NCBI GenBank assembly: GCA_013423325.1
Contig: BLJB01000105.1
Location: forward strand, 1 to 59,544
DNA from: Usnea hakonensis
Lineage: Eukaryota; Ascomycota; Lecanoromycetes; Lecanorales; Parmeliaceae
Direction: 5' to 3'
DNA: 59,544 bases
Shown here: positions 22,289 through 34,221 of the stretch, piece by piece
Position numbering within the stretch: the stretch's first letter is position 1
How the letters are laid out: every line of letters starts with the position of its first letter
The notes under the pieces: generated by a model
Database searches by the model: none
Told to the model about the DNA's origin: nothing
The model's input: only the letters and a program-made list of their open reading frames with translations
Made by a program: the position numbers and the translations under genes

Positions 22289-25200
22289 TCACAACTTCTG
22301 CCCGCTCTTAGCCAGATAGCCATTCTCCGCCAACCAGTTCTCCACATCGCCCCTGTCCCTCTTCAACCAACTCGCCTTTGCGCGCACGGCGTCTGAGCTC
22401 TGCTCCAACGATCGATCGAAGCCCTGGAAGCCATTCGAGTTAGTTTCAAACAGTAGTTTCTAAATCTGCAGAGACTCCAGTAATGACGGAATCACAGAGC
22501 TGGTAAGAAATATAAAGGTCGGAGCAAATTGAAAACAAACATACCTTGGTACTCCTTTCCCCAAACCATTTCCTCACTCGCTCCAGCTGCTCTTCGGATG
22601 TGAACCCCCCCGAGCAGATCTGCACAACCGTACTCAGCATGCCCAGACTGGCGGGACACTTCTTGTTGATGGCATCCCAATTCTCCGTCATCCAGCTCCA
22701 CAGACCCTCCACGCCTTCCCTCTCACTCCTCAGCCCCGCAATTGGCAAGTACACATCCTGGCCCTTGACGTCTTCGCTCAGCGGCAGACTCAGCGACCGG
22801 GAGATTAATTTCTCGCCTTTTACGCGACCCAAGGAGCGGAGTGCGGTGTTGCGCTCATCGGCGTCGGAAGCGGTCTTGTACTCGTCGAATAGGGTGTCGT
22901 ATTCCTTGTCACCGCCGTTCTGGAGAACGATAGTGTAGACGCTGCCGCGAATGTTTGGGTGTATGGCTTTCCGGTTGCCGGAGGCCCACTCTTTAAACAT
23001 GTCCTGTGCGGCCTTGATGATACTTTCGTCTCCAGAAAGGCCAGCGCTGCCGAAGAGGAGAGCCTTGAATTGTGCTTGGATGTGGTCTTCGTCGGGGGTG
23101 AAAGTCCAGCCTTTTTCATGAGCTTTCGGGCTTACGAGGTCGCGCTGGAATGCCTTTAAAGCATCTTGCGTTTTCTGGTCCTCAAAGATCCACGCGGAAC
23201 GAATGGCAGAGATGCGTGTGAGGAGTTCGTTCCAGACCACAAACTCAGATTCGCTGCTGAAGGATTTGAGGAGAGAAAGGATACCAGATGTCTTCTGGTA
23301 GCCGGATGATGCAAGGGCACCAGCGTCGGCGATCATGCCGGCACGGTCTTCCACTGAAAGTAGCCCTTGTTTCGCCGCTTCTCCAAGCTTTCGAAGACGG
23401 TCAGGGGTGTAGGATGTCCTGTACGTACCAGACTGGTCGGCGTTGAGCTTGAAAAAGTCTGTGTTCGGAATCTCAAATTCGTGCTCACGACCAAAGAGGG
23501 TGAGATCTCTGTTGACTCCTTCTTTAGTCCTGAGACCTAAAAATACGGGGTAGAGGGTCTGATCCTCCTCGGGTTTTATATCGCCTGTTCGCAAAAATCG
23601 ATTCTGTTTGACGTGGATACTCTTTGAGTCCTTGCTTTCCGTCACAGTCACCACTGGATATCCCACTTTCTTGGTCCAGATGTCCATGATCTTCTCCACG
23701 GGCTTACCACTCGCATCACTGAGCGCCGCCCACAAATCTTCCGTCTTAGTATTTCCATAAGCATGCTTTTTGATGTAGCGCCGAATTCCCTCCATGAAGG
23801 TCTGTTCGCCGAGGTACTGGGATATCATTCGGATCACGCAAGAGCCCTTCGAATATGAGATCGCATCGAAGATTTGATTCACCTCGTCTGCACGTTTCAC
23901 TGGAACTTCGATTGGATGGCTACTACGCAAGGAGTCAAGAGAAAGTGCGCTTTGCAGATCACCAACAACGTAGCCTTGCCAGACTTTCCACTCAGGGTAG
24001 AACTTATTGCAAGAGTACCACGACATCCACGTTGCAAACCCTTCGTTGAGCCAAAGCCCGTCCCAAAAGTCCATTGTCACGAGATTGCCAAACCATTGAT
24101 GGGCGAGCTCGTGCTGAACGACCTCTGCGATCCTCTCCTTGGTCGAAGCACCACTCTTCTGTTCGTCATACAGCAAATCGACTACCCTGTACGTGATGAG
24201 TCCCCAATTCTCCATCGCTCCGGCACTGAAATCCGGGACTGCGACCATGTCCATCTTTGTCAAGGGATATCTATTGTCAAATTCCTTTTCATAGAAGGCT
24301 AGTGTTTTTGCCGCAAGCTCGACGGAAAATCGGCCGTGCTCTATATCTTTGTCCGGGGTTGCGTATACTCGGATGGGCACTCTGAACGCCTTAGTCTCAA
24401 CGTAGTTGAGCTCTCCAACAATGAAAGCCAAGAGATAAGTTGACATGAGAGGTGTCTTGGTGAATGTTACGGCCTTCTTCTTGTTGCCATTGATTTTGGA
24501 CTCCACCTCCTTCTCAGATGCCACATCCATGTTACTCAAACATGTATGTTGCTTATCCGCCACGAGAGTGATGGTATACTCCGCTTTCAAAGCAGGCTCA
24601 TCAAAGCAGGGAAAAGCTCTCCGAGCATCTGTAGGCTCCATCTGTGTGCTTGCAATGTACTGTGTCTTGCCCTCCTTGTCCTTATACGACGACCTATAGA
24701 ACCCAGCCATTTTATCGTTCAGATAGCCAGTAAATGTGTGTGTAAGCTGAGCCTTCGTACCAGCAGGTATGGACTTGTCAAAGGATACTGTCGTCATCTG
24801 ACTGTCTTCATTGTAGGAGAGCTTTGGCGACGAGGTAACCTCGCTGCCACCAGATGAAATTTTCGTTGAATGAATATCTAGCTCCAACGTGTTGAGGGAA
24901 ATGGAGGTCGTGTCTGCTGTAACATCAAGACTGGGAGGTCACTTGATTAGCTAGAAGTCCAAGACCACATTGATCACAGCAGAGGAAGGTCGGACAACCT
25001 GCATTGTCTTCACGGTACATACTCAATCACCACTGTTCCCTCATAGCTGAACTTGTCGAAATTTGGCTCCAAGGTCAAATCATAGTGTAAAGGCTTCACG
25101 TTTGTCGGTAGGACCTCGCGATCAGACTCAACGTGGACGCTTCCACTGAGGATGTCTGCATTGTGTCTGCACATGGCTCTCCGGTGCGAGCAATATCTGA

Positions 25201-25390
25201 CAATTTGCCTGGCTGGAAATCTCTGCTGAACGAGCTTGTGTTTCTCGAGATGTATATTTCTCGCGATCGCACAGAAAGAGCGGGAAAGGGGAGATGAGGA
25301 GGTTAATGTGTTGACGACTGGAGTTCTGAAGAAGGGTGGATTCACAATATGAGCAGCTAGTATTTTTGTTTTTGCATTGATACGAATCAT
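22289..25390 (-). CDS. APE2: M1-family zinc aminopeptidase (alanine/arginine type)
   Basis: Three exons (25390-25014, 24930-22545, 22423-22289; introns 83 and 121 nt) give up to 965 residues. The core carries GAMEN (about residue 362) that holds the substrate N-terminus, the zinc site HELAH (about 399) with the downstream NEGFA glutamate, and the ERAP-like C-terminal helical domain. The N-terminal LPTNVKPLHYDLTLEPN block is the family's conserved start. The last exon restores the conserved tail (GFDRSLEQSSDAVRAKASWL). Two in-frame ATGs are possible: 25390 adds 72 residues rich in Arg/Ser and hydrophobic residues with few acidic ones, resembling a mitochondrial leader; 25174 gives a cytosolic form. 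Yeast Ape2 is found in both cytosol and mitochondria, so dual use of starts is plausible. Confidence 0.94.
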
Positions 25391-25778
25391 TGACCCCGCC
25401 TCTAGGCTGCAGCTAATTACGAAAGACTGGTACGAGCAGCCAGGAGACAGGAGGCAGGTATAGGTAGAAGCGACTGACTGTAGTTGCAAATGCCTGAAAG
25501 AGGAAGACGCAAATACAAGTGTAGAGGCAAGTCAATTCTACAATCTGAACGCATATTCGTACGGGTACTCTACATCATACACATGAATGGTACGAGCACT
25601 TTCAAGATAGACAATCCGTTCGAGCTCCACACGAGTTCGAGTAAAAAGTCGTTCGACAATGATTGCGGACCTATACTTCGAAACTATGCGCCAACACTCG
25701 CTCAATCATTCATGCATCACCAGCTCATCTCCATAGAGCCCCTATTGACGCCAGAGCGCCAGACTCATACCACCACCG
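25391..25778. other. Short intergenic region
   Basis: Between the aminopeptidase start and the IES1 stop, both on the minus strand. Nothing further seen. Confidence 0.5.
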
Positions 25779-28138
25779 CTAGAAAACGTTAACCCCTCGG
25801 CCTCGATCATAAGCATCTTCCTCTGTTAGGTCTCCCTCGTCTCCTTCACTGTCATCGCTGTCCGCTTCGTCCTGCTCATCGTCCCCACCTTCGCCGAGCA
25901 AAGCGCGATCGAGATCGTCGAGATCATCGTCGGCTTTTTCTTCATAGCGGCTTCCATCTGCCCTCATGCCCTGACTACTACCTCCCCTCCTTCGTTTTCT
26001 CGATCGGCCGTCTTTTTCTTCATTATGAGGATAGCCCGGTGACTTCCTCTTGCGCTTTCGATATCCATCCGCCATACCTCCCAAAGCTCCTCTATTCTCT
26101 TCTCTATAGAGTCTCCTCATCGCCCTGTCAATCGCCTTCTTGTAGGCTAAAGCTTCCTCGCCAAAATCCTCAATCTCATGGTGGCTTGGCATCAAGCCTC
26201 CTGGTCCCCATGAGTGATCATCGTCAGTATCGTACATTTCTGGTAAATTCCTGACACGCTTCATAACCATCATTCCAAAGGAACTGTTGACCCTTCTCTT
26301 CTCCCGCCGAGCATCTTCATGCTCTGCCAATATCTGTTTGTGTAAGATGTGATCGATACGCATCTTTCGGTTGATGTTGACCGCTTTTTGATGAGAGGTT
26401 TCTGGTCGTGGCCGACGTGAACTCATCCCATTAGAAGCTGCACTATACAAAATTGGATGACCAGAACCAGGAGGAACAGGAGACGACGAATGCGGGTCCA
26501 TCCGTGTTTTGAGAACCAAACGCTGTGGATCTGATCGGTTGGCAGGTGGAAATCGGCTAAATAAGGGCGCACCTAATTCTCCACTCATACCCACGCCAGG
26601 GCCATCATAGGCCATGGCAAGCGGCTTATATTGTACAATTGAGGTGGGAGATGGCGTACGAGTGGGATCGTTGTCTGATATTGCAATGACACCCAGCTCG
26701 TCAGTCGTTGGATCTAATGACCGTTGCGTTAGTCAGGCAATGAGGCTCTCAAGGGCGTCGTGGTGCCGACACCGTTCTATCGCATGGCTTACTTTTTTTG
26801 ACCTTCTTCATGGGAGGGCCCACTGTCTCATCCTCTTGTAAGATTCGGATCCTCTCTTGCCTTTTGATCTCCCCGTAGGCCTTTTCATCTTCAGTGTCAA
26901 CGTTTTCTGCTTCCGCCTGAGCCTCGGTCAAGTGCTCAAACGGCGGAACTTTGAGCGGCAAGCCGCCCGTTTCAGATCCAGGCTGGCCTGGCCCAAACGG
27001 GTTTTTCACAGCCGCTTCTCCGGAAAAATCGCTCTCTAGGTAAAACCAAATGAGCCATAGAAAACATTTTGCCCTGCTCTTGCTACTAAGTGTGGATCGC
27101 ATGACAAGGTCAAAAAAGTCTCTCGGTGGATTGAAATGAATCTCCGAAATTTTTGGGGCATATTGAGAAAGAACGAAGATGAGGTTAACAGGATTGGTGC
27201 GAGGAACGGGAAGCGCTTTGATCTTATCAATGGTACTTGGCTGATTCGCGTCTTCGGAAGCACCCTTGAGGATTGACTTGAGCCGGGGAGCATCTTGAAG
27301 TTGTTTGTATGCATTTGGATCTTGATTGGCTTGAAGTGAAGGTATCGAGTGGTATGTCCGCAGCTGGGCACGCATTTCGGGGAAGACTTGCACTCTTGTA
27401 AGCATCTGCTCGATCATTCGGGTTAAAGCACATACAATTTAGCGTCGTATTCATCCTGCCCACATTGACCAACAAGCAAATCATAGCCATGTGCATCGCA
27501 GCTCCGCGATCAGCCAACAGCTTCTCTTTGAGTATCTTGCTTGTCTTGCTACTTCGTGCCATAGCATCAACGTAGATGTCCGCAAATGTATGTCCCGGCG
27601 TCCCATCGTAAGCCTTGGTAAAGACTGGGGTGTCATCTTCGAAGACACATTCGAGAAATTTCAATTGTATGTCTTTTCGCCAGAGAGGTATGCCATCTTC
27701 TTTTTTTAAGTGCCGTATCTTGTTTCCTGAATAGACAGAACCGATAGTACCATTGGCGTTTCGTCGAGTATGGGCAACGGTCATGGTGTGTGATGGGTTG
27801 AATTCAGCTGCGCGGGTGTAAGAGTCATTTTGAACGCTCGCTGGCTCATCTTTGTCCTTTTCGTCAACTTGGCCTGAGTCTCCATCTATCCATATGATTG
27901 ACTGATTGGGGGGATTTTCGGGCTTTATAGCATCACTAGGAGACAGCTGATCCTCGGACTGATGTTTGCTTCTGACGAAAGGCTCTGGAGAGGTAAGAAT
28001 GTGCTGCAAGCTCTGCTTGGGATCGGACTTGTTCGCTCGTGGCGATAAGGTAGAACGAGCACTGGTCCGATTTTCAGGCTTCACTTCCATCTTTTCACAA
28101 TCTTGTCGACTCTCGTCGAGCGAGGCCGATCTTGACAT
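25779..28138 (-). CDS. IES1: INO80 chromatin-remodelling complex subunit Ies1
   Basis: Three exons (28138-27436, 27386-26793, 26713-25779; introns 49 and 79 nt) give 743 residues. The diagnostic block is SVYSGNKIRHLKKEDGIPLW at about residues 135-155, followed by FADIYVDAMARSSKTSK and, across the first junction, NTTLNFFPEMRAQLRTYH. The C-terminal third is basic then strongly acidic, with a KRKRK nuclear-localisation-like stretch. Ies1 is a fungal-specific-type subunit of the INO80 ATP-dependent nucleosome remodeller, acting in the nucleus in transcription and DNA repair. ATG 28138 follows a CAG, so it could also be the second exon of a longer gene, but no upstream exon was found. Confidence 0.88.
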
Positions 28139-29385
28139 CTGTGTTCCCTTCAGGAGCTCAGAAGCGGGCACTTGCAGCTATGCATTCATGCCCCTATGGA
28201 AAGCAGGGCATTCCAAACATTCTCCTACCTGCCAATTCGACATAGAAATCCTGGTTGAGCGGTCATGATCGTTGATCTCGGAAGCCGTGAGTCGTGGACG
28301 GTGGTGAGGTAAATGCATTTGGACCTACTTTACGATCGATCTGTCTGCAAGCTTTATTGAAGCAATTCGGGCCGGGCTTATCTCCGAGGATCAGCCAGCT
28401 TCCTATTTCCTAATGTGGCCACAGGAGTGGGGGCTCAGCGCCAGTATATGAATCGCTTCATTGGACGAATCTTCTCATACAACCCGAAGCAGTATATACA
28501 TTACACATTAATTTCAAGTGCCATTCCTGCAGATTACTGAATACTGGGAACAAGCATGCAATTAATTCTTATTTGAAGCTGCAAACTGTTTTGGGCGTCT
28601 TAGTGACCAACGCTTAGATCATCGGATCCGGATATCCTGTCTTTTGAGGTATGAAACCTGAAGACAAAACTCCAGGGATAGCAATCACCGTCTCAATGCA
28701 ATGTTCGATGGCCAATCTCGGCACACTGAGCACAACCACTCACCCAATGTGAGTACTGCTGCGTATGCGCCTGATCAACGCCCTGTGCATTCGAATGTTG
28801 TTTATCACTGATGCTATGAACACCAAGCTTTCCATAATGGGAAAGAAAGCTGGTTATGTTGTGCCCAATGCAAGGCCCGGATCGACGAAAGTTGGTAGGT
28901 ATTTGCTTTTGAAAGGAAATCGCTGAAATGGAGATCTATTGTGTCGTCGAAATGCCTGGAGCCGGCTGCGGGTCAGCATAACCGCAGCAAGATTCGTAAG
29001 ATCAACGCCCATAAAGACCGCGCATGTCCTGCGTAAGCCGTCAGGTTCCGGTCCTGCGCAGGGTATCGAGGCCAACAGGTCTAAATGGGTACAAGCCAAC
29101 GCTATCTATGATACGTGCTGATGGACAGTTGCAACGCCGCTCCACGGTGGGCGTTGACATGGTCTGCTGCGCCGAGCCCAGCATGTCGAAGAGTGAGTAG
29201 GAAAAGAAGCCAGTTCCGTAAGAGGCCTTATCAAGAATCGAATATCTAAATGCTGTCGCAAGAAATGTATGAGGTTTCGTGATGTGGTCGAGCACTTCAG
29301 CCACGCGCCAGGACTGGATCATGCAAGAATAGTTTCTCCCAGGTTTGTTTGAAGAAGAGGCGCCGATGTTTTCCAGCAGTAGCAT
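28139..29385. other. Intergenic between IES1 and DED1
   Basis: Contains the IES1 promoter side and the DED1 3' region. The open frames here (for example 29041-29385 on the minus strand) run through DED1 3' untranslated sequence and show no family signal. No RNA gene was recognised. Confidence 0.45.
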
Positions 29386-31667
29386 CTACCACCAGGAAGA
29401 TTGTCCTCCAGGTCCAGATGGATTTCCGTAACTGCCACCTCCGTAACCGCCGCCATAGCCTCCACCTCCGCCTCCGCCGTATGATGGTGCACCGCCACCG
29501 TATCCTGCAGCCTCCTCAGCATCGGTACTTGAAATTACGGGTTGGGAAACTCACCGCCAAAGCCCCCACCTGGTGGGCCGCCGCCGCCGCCCATACCCCC
29601 TCCGTAGGCGTTTTGCTGGGCGAACCGGTCGCCACCTTTGCGGAAATCACGAGTGGCTGCTCCACCCCGTCCGCGGCCACTGCGACCACCACGACCACCT
29701 CCCCCACCAAAGCCGGAACCCTCGCGTGCAACATTTTCCAGGAACTGAGGGACTTCTTGGTGAGCCTCTTTCAGGAGCTCAATCAGGTCTCTGACGATGC
29801 CGCGATTACCTCGATTGAAGAATGCGGTTGATTTACCGGTATTGCCAGCGCGACCGGTGCGACCAATACGATGCACATAATCATCAATATCGGTTGGAAG
29901 ATCATAGTTGACAACGTGAATGACATTAGGAACATCAAGCCCCCCTGAATGAATGATAATTAGCTCTGTATGAAAGTAGTAATTTGTATGACAAAAAGCA
30001 AGAGTCCAAAAAAGTCCGGAGGTATTGAGAGATTAGTCTGACTGTATTTGAAAGTGGAAGGAACGAAAGGGGGGTACCTACGAGCTGCAACTGCGGTGGC
30101 TACCAGGATTGGGCAGCGTCCATTACGAAACATTTCTAGAGCACGCTCACGCTCACGCTGCGTTCGATCACCATGAATAGACGTGGCCGGGAATTGTTGG
30201 TTTATCAAGAAATCTGACAAAGAGTCTGCCATACGCTTGGTTTCCACAAAGATTAAAGTTAGACCAGCACCATGGGTGTGGAGGATATCCAGCAGTACTG
30301 AGCGCTTGTCCGGGTCCTCGACGTATTCGACGCTTTGCGTGATGTTCTCCGAGGTTGATCCAACACGACCAACAGAGAGAAAGACATATTCTTTGAGAAA
30401 GTCCCTAGCAAGCATTTGTATGTCTCGGGGAAATGTTGCTGAGAACATGAGTGTCTGGCGTCTGTCAACTCCAGGCATATCTTCGCCTTCGACGATACGA
30501 CGAATCTGAGGCTCGAATCCCATGTCTAACATTCGGTCTGCTTCATCTAGGACCAGATATTTGATATTCAGTAGAGAAATGCGTCCACGCTCAATTAGGT
30601 CAACTAGGCGACCGGGAGTGGCAACAAGTAGATCACAGCCTCGCTCCATTGAACGTAGCTGGGTGCCAATATCAGCTCCTCCGTATACTACGCACGGTCG
30701 AACCCAGGACCGGTAGGCAAATTTCCGAGCTTCATCATAGATTTGAGACACGAGCTCTCTAGTAGGAGCCAGAATCAGAGAGGTAGGCAGGGCTTTCCGC
30801 GAGCGATAGCCCATACCACCGCCTTGAGGAGGTGCAGAAGAAGATGGACCGTGAATATATGCCTGCGACAGGATTGGGAAAAGAAACCCGCCGGTCTTGC
30901 CTGAACCAGTTTGAGCACAAGCCATCAAGTCTCGACCGCCCATGACAATGGGAATAGAGTACTTTTGCACTGGTGTGGGAGTCTTGTAGCTCGCAAGCTG
31001 GATGTTGGAAAGTAAATGATCGTCCAAAGGAGGGTTTGTGAATTGTAGGCAAGGCTCTGGGACATCTTGGCCGGAGGCTTCAACAGGGATATCGTCGTAA
31101 TTAGAAAAGTTGATACCGGTCTGCAACTTTGAAGAATCATTGGGGACGCCGAAGAGTTCGCGTTCCACGCGCTGATTGGCAGGTCCAGGGATATGTTTAC
31201 CATCCTTCCACTGCCCATCGCCTGACCCGCGAGCAGAATTTCCGCCCCCCCCATATGATGAGCCTCCTCCTCCGGGTTTTCCATAAGCGCCTTCGTCAAA
31301 TACACGGGCACCATGATTATCCCACGTAGGGGGGGGAGGGGGACCACCGTTCGCAGAAGGGCCTCCGTAGCTTCTTGGTGTAAAATTCGGAGCACTCGCC
31401 CAATTCGGGGCCATGTGGGGGTCGTTCCTCACGTCTCTAAAACGGGGAGATTAGCGGACCCTGAGCGGGACTGGGATGAGATTCTTGGGCTTACTTCGTT
31501 GGCCCGTTCCAAGCACTTCCGTTGACAGGGCCATTCATAGGATGCGGTGGACCGTCCATTTGTGGTTGGGGGGGCATACCGCGCATGTGGGGTGGGATGT
31601 AAGCTGAGCGTCCCTGTCCGTGGTGAGAGTCCAATGACAGTCCATTCATATTGAGCTGATCAGCCAT
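29386..31667 (-). CDS. DED1: DEAD-box ATP-dependent RNA helicase Ded1
   Basis: Four exons; introns at 31437-31494 (58 nt), about 29946-30082, and a 50-nt one near 29500-29550 (GTGAGT..CTGCAG). All helicase motifs are visible in order: Q motif (YKTPTPVQKYSIP), AQTGSGKT, PTRELVSQ, TPGRL, DEAD (VLDEADRML), SAT, FVETKRMADSL, and HRIGRTGRAGNTGK. The N-terminus has the eIF4E-binding-like start and Gly/Ser-rich tail; the C-terminus is RGG- and GGYGGG-rich and ends SSWW, as in fungal Ded1. It unwinds mRNA leaders during translation initiation in the cytoplasm and joins stress granules. Without the last small intron the frame would end at a false stop after EFPNP. Confidence 0.96.
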
Positions 31668-32293
31668 ATTGTCGCGGCGTTTTTATATTGTTCTGCGTTA
31701 CTGTTCGATTTTAGAAACCGATTTGAGGTAAATGTCAGGTTGAGCTGATAAGGCAATCATGCCCACATCTGCCAGTGACTTGGGTAGCAAAATTGACTTA
31801 CACCTTGAGTTAGGCTTTCAAAGAGATCCCTGATGCTTGGACGACGTGAAAAGTCAGGAGGGACTGTCAGAGTCCTTGCCGTGATCTGAGGAGGCGCGGG
31901 GAGGCTAAGACTTCTGATGCTTCTGCGAACCTTACGATTACAGATGAGAGCTGACAGAACGCAAAGGAAACACTGTCCACAGAAAAGAATGTGGTATATG
32001 TCAGGTAGGTCTTGGAAGTAGAAAGAGGAGTTGCGAAGTGGGGAGAAGGATGCAGAAAGATTTCCAGTCTTTGCAAAAAAGTTTGAAGATTTATTAGTGA
32101 TTTCTCTTCAGCCTTGCAGGCCGGCCTTGGCGCTTTCATGCTAGCGCCGGAGGAATTGATTTCCAGGAAGAATCCAGACCATCAAAAAGTTTCGAACCTG
32201 CATTTTCTTATGCAAGACTGTATTTCCTCGGAAATTATGCCAATGTTCAATAGGAAGGTAGAGAAACTACTTTATATTGCTGCTGCTACGCCA
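31668..32293. other. DED1 upstream region
   Basis: Between the DED1 start and the longest possible end of the cyclophilin B gene. No ORF of interest. Presumably the DED1 promoter and leader. Confidence 0.45.
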
Positions 32294-33375
32294 TCAAGCC
32301 AAACTTTTCTCTATCATAGGCTTGGAGCGAGTCCTGAGTAAGCTCAATGCAACACCAACAATCACGCCGAAGAAAATCAACTTTGTCAATAGGCTCAACC
32401 CCGGACTCTCCGTTGGAGGAGCCGCCTCGGATACTGGTGTTTCTACCTTTTGCTGAGCTTCATCCCCCAACGTCACATCCAACTCGTCGCCTGGCACCGC
32501 AGGAAGAGCCGATCCGATGAGTTCTTGACCGACGAATATCAGCAATCCCAGTGCATCACGAGTGACAAAGGATAATGAAGCGTCTAAAGCTCCGCGTGGG
32601 TACCTTCTTCTGGCACCGGCAACTCCCCCGCCTTTGCAATCTTGACGGTCTTGACAGGCTTGTCTCCAGAGCCTTTTTGCACATTTTCAACCTTCTCAAC
32701 GACATCGTAGCCTTCCAACACTTCTCCGAAGACGACATGCTTTCCATCCAACCATCTAATGTAAGATTAGTACAGAGCCCAAAATGGGAATCAGAACAGC
32801 AAACTCACGAAGTAATGGCTGTGGTAATGAAGAACTGAGAACCGTTTGTGTCTTTTCCAGAATTGGCCATACTGAGTATGCCAGTCTTGGTGTGCTTCAA
32901 TTTGAAGTTCTCGTCGGGGAATTTGTTCCCGTAGATGGATTTCCCACCAGTGCCTGTTGTATATGTCAACCTTCCATCCGCTGTACGATCTATTGTACCG
33001 AGTACATACCATCGCCATTGGTAAAGTCACCACCCTGAATCATGAACTGCTTGATCACTCTGTGGAACGTCGATCCCTCGTAACCGAACCCCTTTTCCCC
33101 TGTGCACAAAGCACGGAAGTTCTCGGCGGTCTTGGGGACGGTCTTGCCGTAAAGGCCAATCACGACTCTGCCCAATTCTTCATCTCCATGTGTGATATCA
33201 AAGTAGACCTAATGAAAGCTGTCAAATGATGTGCCACGGCCTTTGGGGATGGATCGAACTGTACCTTGTTGGTAATCTTTGGTCCTTTGGCCGCGGACGA
33301 AGTCTGTGCGAGGAACAGAAACGATACTGTCAGAATGAGCAGAAGCGAAATAACGACTCGTTGCAAATTGGCCAT
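32294..33375 (-). CDS. cypB: ER peptidyl-prolyl isomerase, cyclophilin B, with two possible C-termini
   Basis: The start at 33375 gives a signal peptide (LLLILTVSFLFLAQ, cleavage after TSSA). Exons join as NKVYFDITHG, DGTGGKSIYG and TSWLDGKHVVFGE across three introns. The active-site pattern is complete: FHRVIKQFMIQGGDFT with the catalytic Arg, and ANSGKDTNGSQFFIT, then the Trp of WLDG that gives cyclosporin sensitivity. The reaction is cis-trans isomerisation of X-Pro bonds in the secretory pathway. Reading straight through, the protein ends HAEL at 32584, a near-HDEL retention signal. Splicing out an 80-nt GT..AG segment (32524-32603) instead joins in frame to a tail with one transmembrane segment ending at 32294. 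Which form is made cannot be decided from sequence. Coordinates span the longer form. Confidence 0.92.
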
Positions 33376-33580
33376 GTCGTAAGTCATCAATTATCTTCAA
33401 AGGTTTAGTGCTTGGAAGATGGAACACAACAGCAGAAGAACACCTGTTGAAACGTCTCCGAGCAGATCGAGGCTACGCTAGTCTAGTCACGTGTCGATTA
33501 AGCTTATCCGCCATTTAAGCTACCTGCACAGACAGGCTTTGACATAGTTCAGAGCACCAAGTCATTCCCAAAACTCAGCA
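33376..33580. promoter_or_regulatory. Divergent promoter, cyclophilin B and mitochondrial uS13
   Basis: 205 bp between the two start codons. It must contain both promoters and leaders. Confidence 0.55.
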
Positions 33581-34046
33581 ATGGTATACCCAACCCATCT
33601 CTCTCCCCCAAAACCCCCCACTAACCCAACCCAGGTCTTCATCCTAGGCTTCAACTTCCCCGAAGAACGCCTCGTCATCGTACCCTCCCCCCCATCCCCA
33701 TCTCCCATCCCCCCACCCACTAACAACCCCCCAGAAAACCCTCCAACACTTCTACGGCATCGGCCCCCGCGTAGCCCTCCACATGCTCGCCCGCCTGCAC
33801 ATCCACCCCACCGCGCGCCTCGGCTCCCTCAAATCGCAAACGGTGCTCGACATCACGGCCGAGCTGTCGGGCATGAAGATAGAGAACGATCTGCGGCGGG
33901 AGATGAGGGATAATATCGCGCGGTTGCGGGATATAGGGGCGTATCGGGGACGGAGGCACGCGATGGGGTTGCCGGTCCGGGGGCAGAGGACGAGGACGCA
34001 GACGGCGACGGCGAATAAGTTTAATAGGGTTGAGAGGTTGGGGTGA
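33581..34046 (+). CDS. SWS2: Mitochondrial small-subunit ribosomal protein uS13m
   Basis: Exons 33581-33583 (only the ATG), 33635-33679 and 33735-34046, with introns of 51 and 55 nt that each carry a CACTAAC branch site, give 119 residues. The sequence has the S13 helix-turn-helix start (VFILGFNFPEERLV), the GIGPR loop, DLRREMRDNIARLRDIGAYRG, and the hallmark RRHAMGLPVRGQRTRT near the C-terminus. It contacts 16S-like rRNA head region and the initiator tRNA site in the mitoribosome. The start codon is an exon of its own coding part, because GTATAC follows ATG directly. Tail-to-tail with YTM1, 175 bp apart. Confidence 0.93.
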
Positions 34047-34221
34047 GTGGGGGGTGTGGGGCTTGGGGAGATGAGGATGCATAGCTATGGCGTTGTTGGG
34101 AAGGGGGGATTTCTGATTGAATAAGTCAGGACAGCATTTTACTGGGGCTACAGCATCAGATTATAGAGCGAAGCATATTGAGATTGGGTATCTGTGTCCA
34201 ACCTTCGTGGAAATACATTCT

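Noticed and set aside
29041..29522. Minus-strand frames after the DED1 stop
   Set aside because: They overlap the DED1 last exon or its 3' untranslated region and have no homology pattern.
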